Notes under the pieces: model-generated | The model's database searches: none | What the model was told of the DNA's origin: nothing | Seen by the model: only the letters and a program-made list of their open reading frames with translations | Made by a program: the position numbers and the translations under genes | Part shown: positions 32,749 to 43,683 of the stretch, piece after piece | Position numbering within the stretch: the stretch's first letter is position 1 | Layout of the letters: every line of letters begins with the position of its first letter | Source of the DNA: Cavenderia fasciculata | Lineage: Eukaryota > Evosea > Eumycetozoa > Acytosteliales > Cavenderiaceae | Reading direction: 5' to 3' | Assembly (NCBI RefSeq): GCF_000203815.1 | Contig: NW_004457695.1 | Span: forward strand, 1,610,054 to 1,674,053 | Length of the DNA: 64,000 nt

Positions 32749-34294
32749 ATGTAAGTCAAAGATAAATATATAAAGATATTTTTATATTAATCCAATTTCT
32801 TTTTTTTTTAGGGAACAAATCATTCCATCACAATATGATCAATTTAATTATTATAATCATCAATTTCAAAAATTCTCAAATCCCAATAATAATCAAAATA
32901 TTTCTTCTCAACCATCAAATGTATCAACAACAAATAATATTAATAATACCTATGATAGATCAATCTTGACTTCATCATCTCCATCTTTACAATCTCCTTG
33001 TCTTTCTTCTTCTTCTTCTTCTTCATCATCATCATCTTCATCATCATCACCACAACAACAATCATTTTTTCAACAACAACAACAAGTACAACAACAATAT
33101 CATCAACAAATGATTTTTAATTATAATAATAATAATAATAATCAAAATAAATATCAACAACAACCATATCAACAACAACAAAATGGAAATGGCGGTATAC
33201 CATTTCAATTATCACCAACATCACCACCACATCATCCAATGTTGACACCAATTATAATACCAACTTGTTCATTAATTTCTCAACCATTGTCTCCAACAAC
33301 AAATAATAGTTTGATTCCAAATCAACCATTTTTAATGTTGGATTCATCATCACCATCAATTCAACCAATCCAAACTCATCCATTTTATCCTCAATTTTCA
33401 ACAACAATTGATTCATCCAATTCATCCTATTCTCCAACACCACCAACTTCACCAGTTTTAAATATTTCAAATTCAATGATGCAACAACCACAAAGAAAAT
33501 TATCTCTATCATCAAGTATTATTCCACCACCACCACAATCTCCTCCTATTCAACCATATCAACAACAAATCAATGTTTCAAATACACCAACACCAACAAC
33601 TTGTACTCCTACTCTTACCTCTACTACATCTACTGTTCCATCTACTGCTTCAACGATTTCATCATATAATCATTTTAGTGCATATCCACAATCAACAAAT
33701 TCATATGATACACCATGGTTTTGTACAATTAATTCAATGTCACCAACTAGTGGTGGCGTTCCTTTGCCCAATGTATTTTCCAGTTTCTCTACACCACTGT
33801 TTCGAAACTTTTATCACAATATTGAATTTTTCATACCCGATGCTGCCATGCAAAAGAAATATAATAATCAACGAGTCTATATTGCCGACAGTGTAGGATA
33901 CAGTGGAAACGCCAAAAAATTCATAAACTCTCCTCAACCAAATGAAACTGCCCTCTATCTAGAGGCTCAAGTATTGGATACTGAATTCAACCCTCTCCCA
34001 CAATGTACCTTTTGCAAGGAATATTTTCAATCTCGTTTCTATTTTGCCAATAATCCTCAATGCAAGGAACGTTTGGTATTGGTAAAAAGCAATGTTGCCT
34101 GCTTTGTTCAAAACTCTACCTTTTCTGTTCAAATCAAAATCATGTGTTGTTCAAAACATCACAACAACAATAGTATGGTCATTCATCTTTGGCTTCGTGA
34201 TTGTCAAACAAATCAAATTGTAATGTCTTGTGTTTTATCTTCTTTTATTAAACAATGGAAAAGAAGTAAAACTCCAAATATCAATGTCTTTTAA
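32749..34294 (+). CDS. CudA/Mga2-like DNA-binding protein
   Basis: Exon 1 contributes only AT (32749-32750); after the intron GTAAGT..TTAG (32751-32811) exon 2 begins G GAA CAA ATC, so the start codon is completed by splicing, giving MEQIIPSQYDQFNYYNHQFQ. The product is 494 aa. Residues 1-260 or so are poly-S, poly-Q, poly-N and Pro-rich; the C-terminal 200 form a conserved domain with NIEFFIPDAAMQKKY, VYIADSVGYSGNAKKFI, LVLVKSNVACF and VQIKIMCCSKHH then VIHLWLRDCQTN. The last block resembles the ICCYCRHH-type element of Mga2/Spt23 and the core of the dictyostelid nuclear protein CudA. I infer a transcription factor; the exact family is uncertain. Confidence 0.7.
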
Positions 34295-34572
34295 AAAAAA
34301 AACATAAAAACAACAAAACTATAAATATTCTAAAATCAATTAATATTCTCAAATAATTCTACTAGAGAATTATATAAAACCAAATCTTTGTAAAATAAAA
34401 ATATCATATCTATTTATTTATTTATTTTTTTATAATCAGTGTGGGATGCTTAAATGATAAAACTTGATTTAAATGGGACTGTAGAAATAAATATTTTTAA
34501 AAAAATATGTTTATATTATCCAGAGATCATTTTGGAGGATTTAAAAAACCATCATATTATTTATTTAATTTT

Positions 34573-36171
34573 TTAAAGACTTGCATTAATAATAAATGAT
34601 CTAGTTTCAGTATAACCATCAAGACAAAACATTGATAAATCACGGCCTTTACCAGATAGCCCCAAGCCGCCCCATGGCACACTGGCGTCTATGACATTAA
34701 ACGCGTTTATCCAAGTTAAACCTACTTCCAATTGATCACTAATCAATAAAGCAGTATTAATATCTTTTGTATAGATACTACCAACAAGTCCATATTCTGA
34801 ATTGTTTGCACGTTGAATGACTTCGTCGGTATTGTCAAACTTTAGTATACACATGACAGGTCCAAATATTTCTTCACGTGCAATGGTCATTTCATCTTTT
34901 ACATTTGAAAAGATGGTTGGTTCGATATAATATCCGACGGTTCCATGTCGCTTTCCACCAATTTCAAGTTTTGCTCCTTCAGCTTTGCCAATTTCAATAT
35001 ACTTTAAGACAGTATCAAATTGAAGTTTGGTTGCTTGTGGGCCTTGATTAGTTTCTTGACTTAATGGATCACCCAACTTTCTAGTTTTAACCAATTCCAA
35101 CATTTTGTTTATAAAGCTATCATAAATTCCACTTTGAACATAAATACGAGAAGCAGCACTACAACATTGACCAGCATTCCAAAATAATGCATGATAACAA
35201 TCCATAACAATAGAATCTAATTTGTCAATCGAGTCTTGAAAAACAATGATTGGAGATTTACCACCCAGCTCCAATGATACATGTTTCAGATTACTATTGG
35301 TAGCAGAGATTTGAACCATTTTACCAACACGTGTTGAACCAGTAAATGCAACCTTGTCAATATCCATATGAGCACTAATTGCATTACCAACAGTATCACC
35401 ACGTCCATTGATTACATTGACAACACCAGGTGGGAACCCAGCCAACACCAACAATTTAGCCAAATAGAGTGTGGTCATTGGTGTAATTTCCGATGGTTTA
35501 ATGACTACTGTATTACCTGCTGCCAAACAAGGTGCCAATTTCCACATTAACAATTGTAATGGTAGGTTCCATGGAAGGATCATACCAACCACACCCAAGG
35601 GGGCTTGTTTAGTGTATGCCAACAGTGAACGATTGGCAAGATTTTCAGTAGCCGATAGAGGTAAAGTTTTACCAACAATTTTGTCTGTAAAACCTGCAAA
35701 GTAACGAATACAATTGACTACTTGAACAATATCGAAATTGAAACTTTCAAAGATTGGTTTACCAGTATTGACAGTTTCAATACGAGCAAGAATCTCTCTA
35801 TCCTTTTCAATCAAATCAGCCAATCGATTCATCATCTTTCCCCTCTCCATACCAGATATGGTTCTCCAAGGACTACCACGTTGAAATGCTTGTCTCGCCG
35901 CTCTTACTGCCATATCAACATGACCTGTACTAGCTGCATGAAAGTGTCCCAATGACTCTTCTGTTGCTGGATTAATTACTTCTATCGATTCATTTGATAA
36001 TACCCATTCATTATTTATAAATAATACATTTGGTATTTCAATCAATTCATTTAATATTTTTAATTTCTTGTATAAAAAAAGTAAAAGTAAAAGTAAAAGT
36101 AAATCAATAAAAATGAAGAGAGATACTTAAATGTTTTATATATATATACATACAATTGATGGTATATTCAT
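34573..36171 (-). CDS. NAD-dependent aldehyde dehydrogenase
   Basis: Exon 1 (36171-36154, MNIPSI) and exon 2 (36066-34573) join in frame to 503 aa, standard ALDH length. Signatures are the PWNLPLQLLMWKLAPCLAAG cofactor region, VAFTGSTRVGK, the LELGGKSP motif with the general-base Glu, and FWNAGQCCSAASR with the catalytic Cys; AREEIFGPVMCI and the C-terminal SGKGRD are also present. It belongs to the betaine/ALDH1-2-like group; substrate cannot be fixed from sequence. No mitochondrial presequence is evident, so it is probably cytosolic. It is divergent from sec61a, 1 kb away. Confidence 0.93.
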
Positions 36172-37191
36172 TCTTTAGTTTCAAATTATAATAATGAAAA
36201 AAGAAAAAAGAGATGAGCAGATCATCATATCATCATTGTTCACATTTTTTGTGTTTTTTTAATTAATTTTATTTATTTATTTCATTTCATTTGAAGTTCA
36301 TTAACTTTGGACTATCCAAGTCGACCCGACAACTTGCGTAAACTATAAGAGTTGATGATCAAGGTTAAATAGAAACAAATTACACAAGTTATCGGATCGA
36401 CTTTACTCAATCTAATTAAATCAACTTCATAGAGAGATCTAAAAAAAAAAACCTTTTGTAAATGAAAAAGAAAAAGAATGTTAGTTTTTTGATTTAAAAA
36501 AGAATATGAATAAAGAAAGAGTAGATAGATAGATAGAAAGAAGTGTATTTGATCAGTGTAACTATGATAAAGATCATCATGGGGTATTTCAAAGCGATAA
36601 CCTAAAACAGGTTACCACAATGAATATGATACTAAAAGTTTTTTTGTCATCATTTAAAAAAGATAAAAAGATAGAGAAAGAGAAAGAATATACAATGTAT
36701 ATAGATAATTACCTTTACAAAGAATGAATGAATAAAAAACAAGAAAGTTTTTCAATCATAAATAAAAAACCGAGTCAGACGACGACACAACAAAAAAAAC
36801 AAAAAGAATTAAAAAAAAACAGTTATCTCTCTCAAAAAAAAAAAAGACCAGAGCATAAAAAAAAAAAATAAATACAAATAAAAATAAACAATAAACATTC
36901 ACTATTCAAATCAATCATAGACTATAGTCTATGTCTAATTCTTTTTCCAAGGAAGTTTTATTTTTTTGGATGGGGGCGAATCTGATAAGGTCAAACTAGA
37001 GTCAAAAAAGTCAATGAACTTCTTTTTTTTTGACGACAGGATTGTCTGATGACACTAATTTTTTTTTAATTTTTCTTTTTTCACTCTGATGATCAAGCAA
37101 GAAGTTGTTTTTGTTTTGCTTTTAAACTCTTTTTATAACTTTTGTAGTTCATATATACATTTATATACATTTCATATATATAACATAAAAG
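36172..37191. other. Divergent intergenic region
   Basis: Separates the ALDH and Sec61 alpha starts. It contains the hairpin at 36318-36403 and many A/T runs; otherwise no gene. Confidence 0.6.
36318..36403 (-). ncRNA. Candidate hairpin RNA (24-position stem)
   Basis: 36318-36341 is the inverted complement of 36380-36403 with a loop of about 38 nt. 21 positions are Watson-Crick. The three others (36325/36396, 36330/36391, 36337/36384) are C opposite A on the plus strand, which become G-U pairs on the minus strand, so an RNA from the minus strand folds without mismatch. Length and shape suit a microRNA-type precursor, which dictyostelids are known to have. Alternatively it is a decayed MITE. 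There is no expression evidence. Confidence 0.4.
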
Positions 37192-38843
37192 ATGGGTTTC
37201 CGTTTTTTAGATATTGTTAAACCATTCTGTCACTTTGTACCAGAAGTTGGTCAACCAGATAGAAAGGTAAAAAAAAGAAATAGAAAGAAGAAATGAAAAA
37301 GAAATGAACATCACATGTGAAACAAGTTATACTCAAACTCTTTTATCCATTATTATTATTATTTTCTTAGATTCCATTCCGTGAAAAGATTTTATGGACA
37401 GCAGTATGTTTATTTATCTTTTTGGTATGTAGTCAAGTACCACTTTATGGTATTAGATCGACCGATTCTTCAGATCCATTCTATTGGATGAAGGTCATTA
37501 TGGCCTCCAACAGAGGTACTCTTATGGAACTTGGTATTGGACCAATCGTTACCTCTGGTATGGTTATGCAATTATTGGCTGGTGCCAAGCTCATTGAAAT
37601 CGATCAATCTGTTAAAGAAGATCGTGATCTCTTTGGTGCTGCTCAAAAGTGTAAGTAAATGACAAACAAAAGAAAAAACAAGTAGTTTTTTTTCTTATCT
37701 CTCTCTCTCTCTCTCTTTGACCAAGTTTTGACTCTTGACTTTTTTTTTTTTTTTTTTTTTTTTTCCATTTTAGTATTTGGAGTACTTATTTGTATTGGAC
37801 AAGCAACTGCTTACATTTGGTCAGGAACCTATGGAGATCCAGCCTCACTTGGATTTGGAGGAGCCTTTTTAATTGTTTTACAATTATTCTTTGCCGGCAT
37901 TATTGTAATGTTGTTGGACGAGTTGTTACAAAAGGGTTACGGTATTGGCAGTGGTATCTCATTGTTTATTGCCACCAACATTTGCGAAAATATCATTTGG
38001 AAGACATTCTCACCGACCACAGTCAACACTGGCCGTGGCACCGAGTTTGAAGGCGCCGTCATTGCCTTGTTCCACTTGCTCGTCACCCGTACCGACAAGG
38101 TCCGTGCCCTCAAGGAAGCCTTTTATAGACAAAACCTCCCCAACATTACCAACCTTTTGGCCACCGTCTTTATCTTTATGGTTGTCATCTACTTCCAAGG
38201 TTTCCGTGTCGACCTCCCAGTCAAGAGCACTCGTATCAAGGGCCAACAAGGAAGCTACCCAATCAAGCTTTTCTACACCTCCAACATCCCAATCATTTTG
38301 CAATCTGCCCTCGTATCCAACCTCTACTTCCTCTCGCAATTGCTCTACCGTCGTTTCCCAGAAAACATCATCATCAACTTGCTCGGCTCGTGGAGAATCT
38401 CTGAATATGGTGGTCACATGATCCCAGTCGGCGGTATCACCTACTACATCTCGCCACCACCCAACATGGCCTCCATCCTCTCGGATCCATTCCACGCCCT
38501 CATCTACATTGCCTTTATGTTGACCTCGTGTGCCCTCTTCTCCAAGGTCTGGATCGAAGTCTCTGGTTCGTCGGCCCGTGACGTTGCCAAGCAATTGCGT
38601 GACCAACAAATGACCATGAAGGGTCATCGTGATTCCTCCCTCGTCAAGGAACTCAACCGTTACATCCCAACCGCCGCTGCCTTTGGTGGTCTTTGCATTG
38701 GTGCTCTCACCGTTATTGCCGATTTCATGGGTGCTATCGGTTCTGGTACCGGTATTCTCTTGGCCGTAACCATCATCTATCAATACTTTGAAACTTTCGT
38801 AAAGGAACAACAAGAATTTGGTGGATTATCTGGTTTATTCTAA
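37192..38843 (+). CDS. sec61a: Sec61 alpha, ER translocon channel
   Basis: Three exons (37192-37266, 37371-37650, 37774-38843) splice in frame to 474 aa, the family length. Nearly every stretch matches eukaryotic Sec61 alpha: [19 protein letters not shown], the plug region, [115 protein letters not shown]. Ten TM helices are expected. It forms the protein-conducting channel of the ER. Codons in exon 3 are strongly C-ending, in line with high expression. Intron 2 has a long T run before its acceptor. Confidence 0.98.
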
Positions 38844-38972
38844 AAAAACAAAACTTAAATTAAAATAAAAAACGATATAATAAGAAAACTTTTGTAAAAC
38901 AAATAGAAAAGAAAAAAGAAGAAAAAAGAGAAAAAAGAGATATGTTACACAAAAAATATATATACAATTTTT

Positions 38973-39919
38973 TTATTCAATTACATTTAATTTCCAAATA
39001 TGATCCGCTGGATTATCAATTGATTCTTTTTCCAAACCATAAACTATTGTACCAAGTAGAGTTTTTTTAACTATACTAAATAATCCATAGATTAAATTAT
39101 CTGGATTAATAGTTCTTTCCAAACATTTCGATCCAACAAAACAAAAATCAATTTCATTTTCATCCAATGATTCTATTATCCCTGATAATAAATTCATTCT
39201 TTCTATTTGTATTGTTATATATTGTGTCTAAATAAAAAAAAAAGGAAAATAAATAAAAAAGGAAATGGATAGATATATATATATATATATATATTATTTT
39301 AAAGATTATTCTTACTCTTAATAAATCCAAATAATTTTGAAATTTAAATAATGTTAATTTTGCATTATTCTTTTCTTCATTTAAAAAATCAAATGAACTT
39401 GTACTAGATAATCATGTGGATAATAAAGAGTTAATACTTTTTATTAAAGAAATCTTTTTTCTTTTTTTTTTTTTTTTATATAACGTCATACGCAGTAAAT
39501 AAATATAATTCATCTTTTTCTTTATCAAATCTAGTTAATAATTCTTTAAAGGCTCTATCTGTTGAATCATCAGAATCAATGATTAAACCATATCTATAAC
39601 CTTCAATCTCTTCATATTCAGAGTTTGTTTCATTTGTATTGGTATTGGTTACATCGGTTGCTGTATTTGTTTGTTCAGATACACTATTTCTATCTTCATT
39701 GGTATAATCTTCATCATGATGAACATCTTTTAAACTATCAATAATCTCTATATTTACTTGACCACCAGATGAATGAGGAGGTTCATTTTGTTTCATCATC
39801 ATATTATTTTGTCTATTATCAGTTGTTGAAGTTCCATCTTCTTCTTCTTCTTCTTTCAAACTACCACTATGTTGTTGTTGTTGTTGTTGAGATGTAATAG
39901 TACTATCATTACTACCCAT
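38973..39919 (-). CDS. Universal stress protein-like (UspA fold)
   Basis: Three exons (39919-39492, 39403-39316, 39227-38973) join in frame to 256 aa. The first 100 residues are low-complexity Gln/Glu/Asn/Thr. Then YGLIIDSDDSTDRAFKELL and DELYLFTA match the N-terminal beta-strand and nucleotide-contact region of USP domains, and the final exon has DFCFVGSKCLERTI followed by a strand and helix as in the USP G-2x-G-9x region, though the glycines are replaced, so ATP binding is doubtful. Probably cytosolic. Divergence makes the family call moderate. Confidence 0.55.
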
Positions 39920-40436
39920 CGTATTTCGGTTTACTATAGTTGTAAGAATCTTCTTCTTTTTTTAGAAATAGATTGTACGTGTTGTTTGTTGTTGGTTGTT
40001 ACTATTGTAAAAAAAAATTAATTTGTTGTTTGTGAGTGTTGTTTGTTGTTGTTGTTGACTATTTTACATCTCACCCTCTAACACAGTCGTCAATGCATTG
40101 AGTTAGACAGGCCAGGCACTGAGTGTATCGAATACTGAATGGTAAAAGATGTGAACAAACTCTTTATGAAAAATAAAATTTAAATTAAATTTTCCTTTCT
40201 AGGGAATAATGAATTTCGAATAAATTTATTGCTAGCAATAATAAATTAATTTATATTTTGTTTGGGTAGAGAAGGGTACTACCCTGTAATATACTATTGC
40301 TCTTGTTGTGGTAATTCCGTCGTCGTTTAATAAAAATTAATAATACTCTACTTGGAAATCTAAATCCTTTTAAAAAGTATCCAAAAGTTTACTAGTTTTT
40401 TTTCATTACGATTATTCAAAAGAGATAAAAAAAAAA
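39920..40436. other. Divergent promoter region
   Basis: Between the USP-like and CBS genes. TTG/GTT repeats at 39975-40060 and AT-rich elsewhere; no gene. Confidence 0.6.
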
Positions 40437-41629
40437 ATGTCAGAAGATAATAAAAGAAAATCAAAGGGTTCAACAGCCACTGAAGAAAGTGTTAAAAAAG
40501 CCAAAGCAGTTGCCGAGACCAATGTAGATTTCAAAGCACCATTGGTTGATACTTTCCAAGCTCCAAATGACGGAAATGCACTCCTCCTCAAACTCATTCA
40601 CACTCGTGTCATGTCGGTCAAGACTCGAGAAGAAATCATCTATTCTGCTCAACGTGATGATAATCTTTGTTTGGTATTCAAAGGTTTAGCAACTAAAAGA
40701 TTTTTATCTGTTCCTGTATTTACTCAAGGTGGTATGTAAAGATAACAACAAACAAACAAAAAAAACAAATAATTATTTATTTATTAATTTCCATTTCCTT
40801 TTATTTTTCTTTTTCTTTTTTCCATTTAGAAAAACATAAATGGTTATCATTTATTGATTTATCTGATATTGTAAGTTATGTTACACAAAACTTTACAGAA
40901 GCCAAGATGAAGGAGTCGGAATTGAAGGGATTCTGGCATTTGGCCGATGAAGAAGAAGCATTCAAGAAATTAAAGGTTAATGATGTGATGCCATTCCCAA
41001 CCAAGGAGAACAAGTTCCATCCAATCACCTCTGACTATTCATTGTTTTCAGTGGTAGAAATTATGGCTCGTGACCCACATGCTCATCATATTGCTGTATT
41101 GGACAACATGACTGATCGTAAATTGCTCTCAATTTTGACCAACTCTCAAATTATCAACTTTATCTACTCGCATATCAACCTTTTGGGTTCGAAAAAGGAT
41201 TTGCTTATCAAGGATTTCCGTGGATTGGGTAGTGAAGTATTGACCATCCAAGAGTCAAGTCTCGCCATTGATGCCTTCAAGTTGATGCATGACAAGCAAG
41301 TCAGTGGTTTGGCCATTGTAAATGCCCAAGGTAGTTTGGTAGACACCATCTCTACTCGTGACCTCAAGGGTATGGCTACCGACGGATCTCTCTTTTGGCG
41401 TCTCTACAAGCCAGTCTCTGACTTTATCGAGTACCTCAAAAACGATAGAACCACCCTTCGTCCACGTAACCCAGTCTTTTGTCTCGAGGATGAAACCTTT
41501 GAAAGTATCCTAACAAAGCTCTACACCAATCAAATCCATCGTATCTTTGTAGTTGATTCGGTCTCTTCCCAAAAACCAATCAAGGTCATTTCAATTGGTG
41601 ATTTACTTCTTCAAGTTTTACCTTTCTAA
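40437..41629 (+). CDS. Four-CBS-domain protein (AMPK gamma-like)
   Basis: Exon 1 (40437-40731) and exon 2 (40830-41629) join in frame to 364 aa. After a basic, Lys-rich N-terminus (DNKRKSKGSTATEESVKKAK) come CBS motifs in order: KTREEIIYSAQRDDNLCLVF with FIDLSDIVSYV; YSLFSVVEIMARDPHAHHIAVLD; SSLAIDAFKLMHDKQVSGLAIVN with STRDLKGMA; ETFESILTKLYTNQIHRIFVVD with VISIGDLL. Two Bateman modules of this kind occur in AMPK gamma/SNF4-type proteins, which bind adenine nucleotides. It may be a diverged gamma-like subunit or another CBS protein. C-ending codons suggest good expression. Confidence 0.8.
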
Positions 41630-41718
41630 ATAAGAAAAGTAAAGGAAAAAAGTAGATGGAAAAAAAAAAATGAATAAAAAAAAAAATAGTTTTATTTTAA
41701 AACAAAAACTATATACTA

Positions 41719-42791
41719 CTAAGGATAGGTTGATTGTTGTTTTAATATAGTTGGTCTTCTGAGTTTTGAAATATTATTATTAGTACTTGGACTATTTGGT
41801 TGAGTATTTTCTTTTTGGATTGTTATATTTGTTTGTTGTTTACTACTACTACTACTAGTTATAATTGATTTTCTTGGTTGTAATAATTTTTTGGGTGATT
41901 TTGAAGCAAGTACAACTGATTGTCTTGGTAAACTTGATGATGATGATGATAAAGATGAAGATGATGATGGTTTTCTAATTGATGAATGAATTGATGATCT
42001 TGGTTTTAATGTTGTTGTTGTTGTTGTTGATGGAGATGATGGTATTTTTGGAACTATTGTTGGTTGTTGTTGTTGTTGATTATTATTAAATTGTTTTTGT
42101 TGTTGTAAAATGGATTGTTCAAATGAAAATATACTATTATTTAAATCATCAATTGCACTAGTACCAGTATTATTATTACTATTATTATTATTAGTTTCAT
42201 TGGTCATTGAACGTTTGTTTAAATTTTGAAGAGCAGATAATTCTTGCATCTTTAATTCATGATCTTTTTGTTTGAGTTGTGCTTGAAAATCCATGAGTTT
42301 TCTCATTCGTGTCTTGTAGTCTGTTTCAAAGCTGATGAGCATCTGTTCGGCAGCTTTTATCTTTTCTTCGTGTTCTTCAATCACTAGTTGTCGATGATCT
42401 AGTGCTTGTTCACGATCCACCATCGATTGTTGTTTCTGTTCAATGACCAATGCAGCATCGCACAGCTCTTTTGCCAACTCGTTCAACCGTGTTCTCTCTC
42501 CTTCCACCTCGTTTTGTATTTGCTCCAATTTCATCGATCGATCTTCCAATTCAAACTCTTTCTCTTCCATCTTGAACTCTATCTCTTCCAATCTCTCCTT
42601 TTCCAATCTTAATTGTTCCTTTTCACACTCTAATTGAAATAATTCATCATTAAAATTATCCCTTAAAAAAGTAAAAGTAGAGAGGAAAGACTGTTAATCT
42701 TGATTCAAGATATCAAGTATATATATATATATATTTCTTTCTCATTCATTCTCTCTTACATTTCAAGTTGTTCTTCTTTTTGTTTATTCAT
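41719..42791 (-). CDS. Coiled-coil protein, unknown
   Basis: Exon 1 (42791-42760) and exon 2 (42661-41719) join in frame to 324 aa, with the splice completing an ATG (Met) codon. Residues 1-150 predict a continuous coiled coil (heptads in EEIEFKMEEKEFELEDRSMK, HRQLVIEEHEEKIKAAEQML). The rest is Asn/Gln/Ser/Thr-rich and basic, with RKPSSSSSLSSSS and SPKKLLQPRKS, which could be phosphorylated. No family assigned. A tandem E2F-like/CHR-like pair lies 109-126 bp upstream of the ATG, suggesting cell-cycle control, so a centrosomal or mitotic role is a speculation. Confidence 0.65.
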
Positions 42792-42899
42792 TTCTTCTTC
42801 TTCTTTCTATATTTATAAATGTATATTGATTAACCCTATATTTGATCGTTCCACATTCATTCATTTAATTTAAACACAAAACTTGAACTGGTTCAATTT

Positions 42900-42917
42900 T
42901 TCAAAATGGGCGCCAAA
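42900..42917 (-). promoter_or_regulatory. E2F/CDE and CHR-like tandem
   Basis: On the minus strand TTTGGCGC (42917-42910) is followed by CCAT and TTTGAA (42905-42900). This is the E2F/CDE box, 4-nt spacer and CHR arrangement known from DREAM-regulated cell-cycle promoters in animals. It lies 109-126 bp upstream of the coiled-coil gene start. An inverted repeat TTGAAC-TG-GTTCAA (42883-42896) is next to it. Chance is possible. Confidence 0.35.
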
Positions 42918-43652
42918 GTATTTTTTTCAAACCTTTCACAAGATATTTTACAAAAAAAGAACAAACAAACAACTCTCCCAAAAAAGTTACATCAAAAGAC
43001 ATGTGCTCAACAGCTGAAGCTTCAGATAATTATTTTTTTGTATTTTTATTGAATTTAATTAAGCTCGTTGATTTGTTTGTAACCCTTTGGGGCTTGATGA
43101 CTACTTTGGCTAATTTTACCAAACTTAGTTTAATGCACATTTTGAATAATATTCATCAATCAAACAGAAATAATAATAATAATCAGATACAATAAGAAAC
43201 AAATAATCAACAACTCTCTTTAGCTTACATGTTGTTTAACTACTATAAATAGTGTAGGTATAGGCCGTGTAGATCTAGGTCTTAGAGGCTCAAAGTCTAA
43301 GGGGTTTTAGTCACCACACAAAGTGTGTTTCTTTTTTTTCGAGTGTGTGTGATATTTGTCAAGCTTAACACACACAGGGGCTTTCATTCGTTGTATTAGC
43401 CCCACCCTTGACTCACACACCCACCACAACACACACACACACACACGGGTCAACCCACCAACATGATAGTGGTCTTTGTGTGTTGACCACTAGACACAAC
43501 CAACCATGGTTGATGATATTTTTGTCAAACATCCAATTCTTTTTCGTTGTCATTATAATGAGAGAATGAAGGGAATGGCCCTTGTCTCTCTGATCATCAT
43601 CATCATCATCATCATCATCTTATCAAAGATTACTCATTTATAATTATTACTC

Positions 43653-43683
<31 letters not shown>

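Noticed and set aside
38010-38813. 267-codon open frame antisense to Sec61 alpha
   Set aside because: Shadow of the C-rich third codon positions of a certain gene.
43001-43195. 64-codon hydrophobic open frame
   Set aside because: Ends in an AAT triplet run and has no family match; probably chance.
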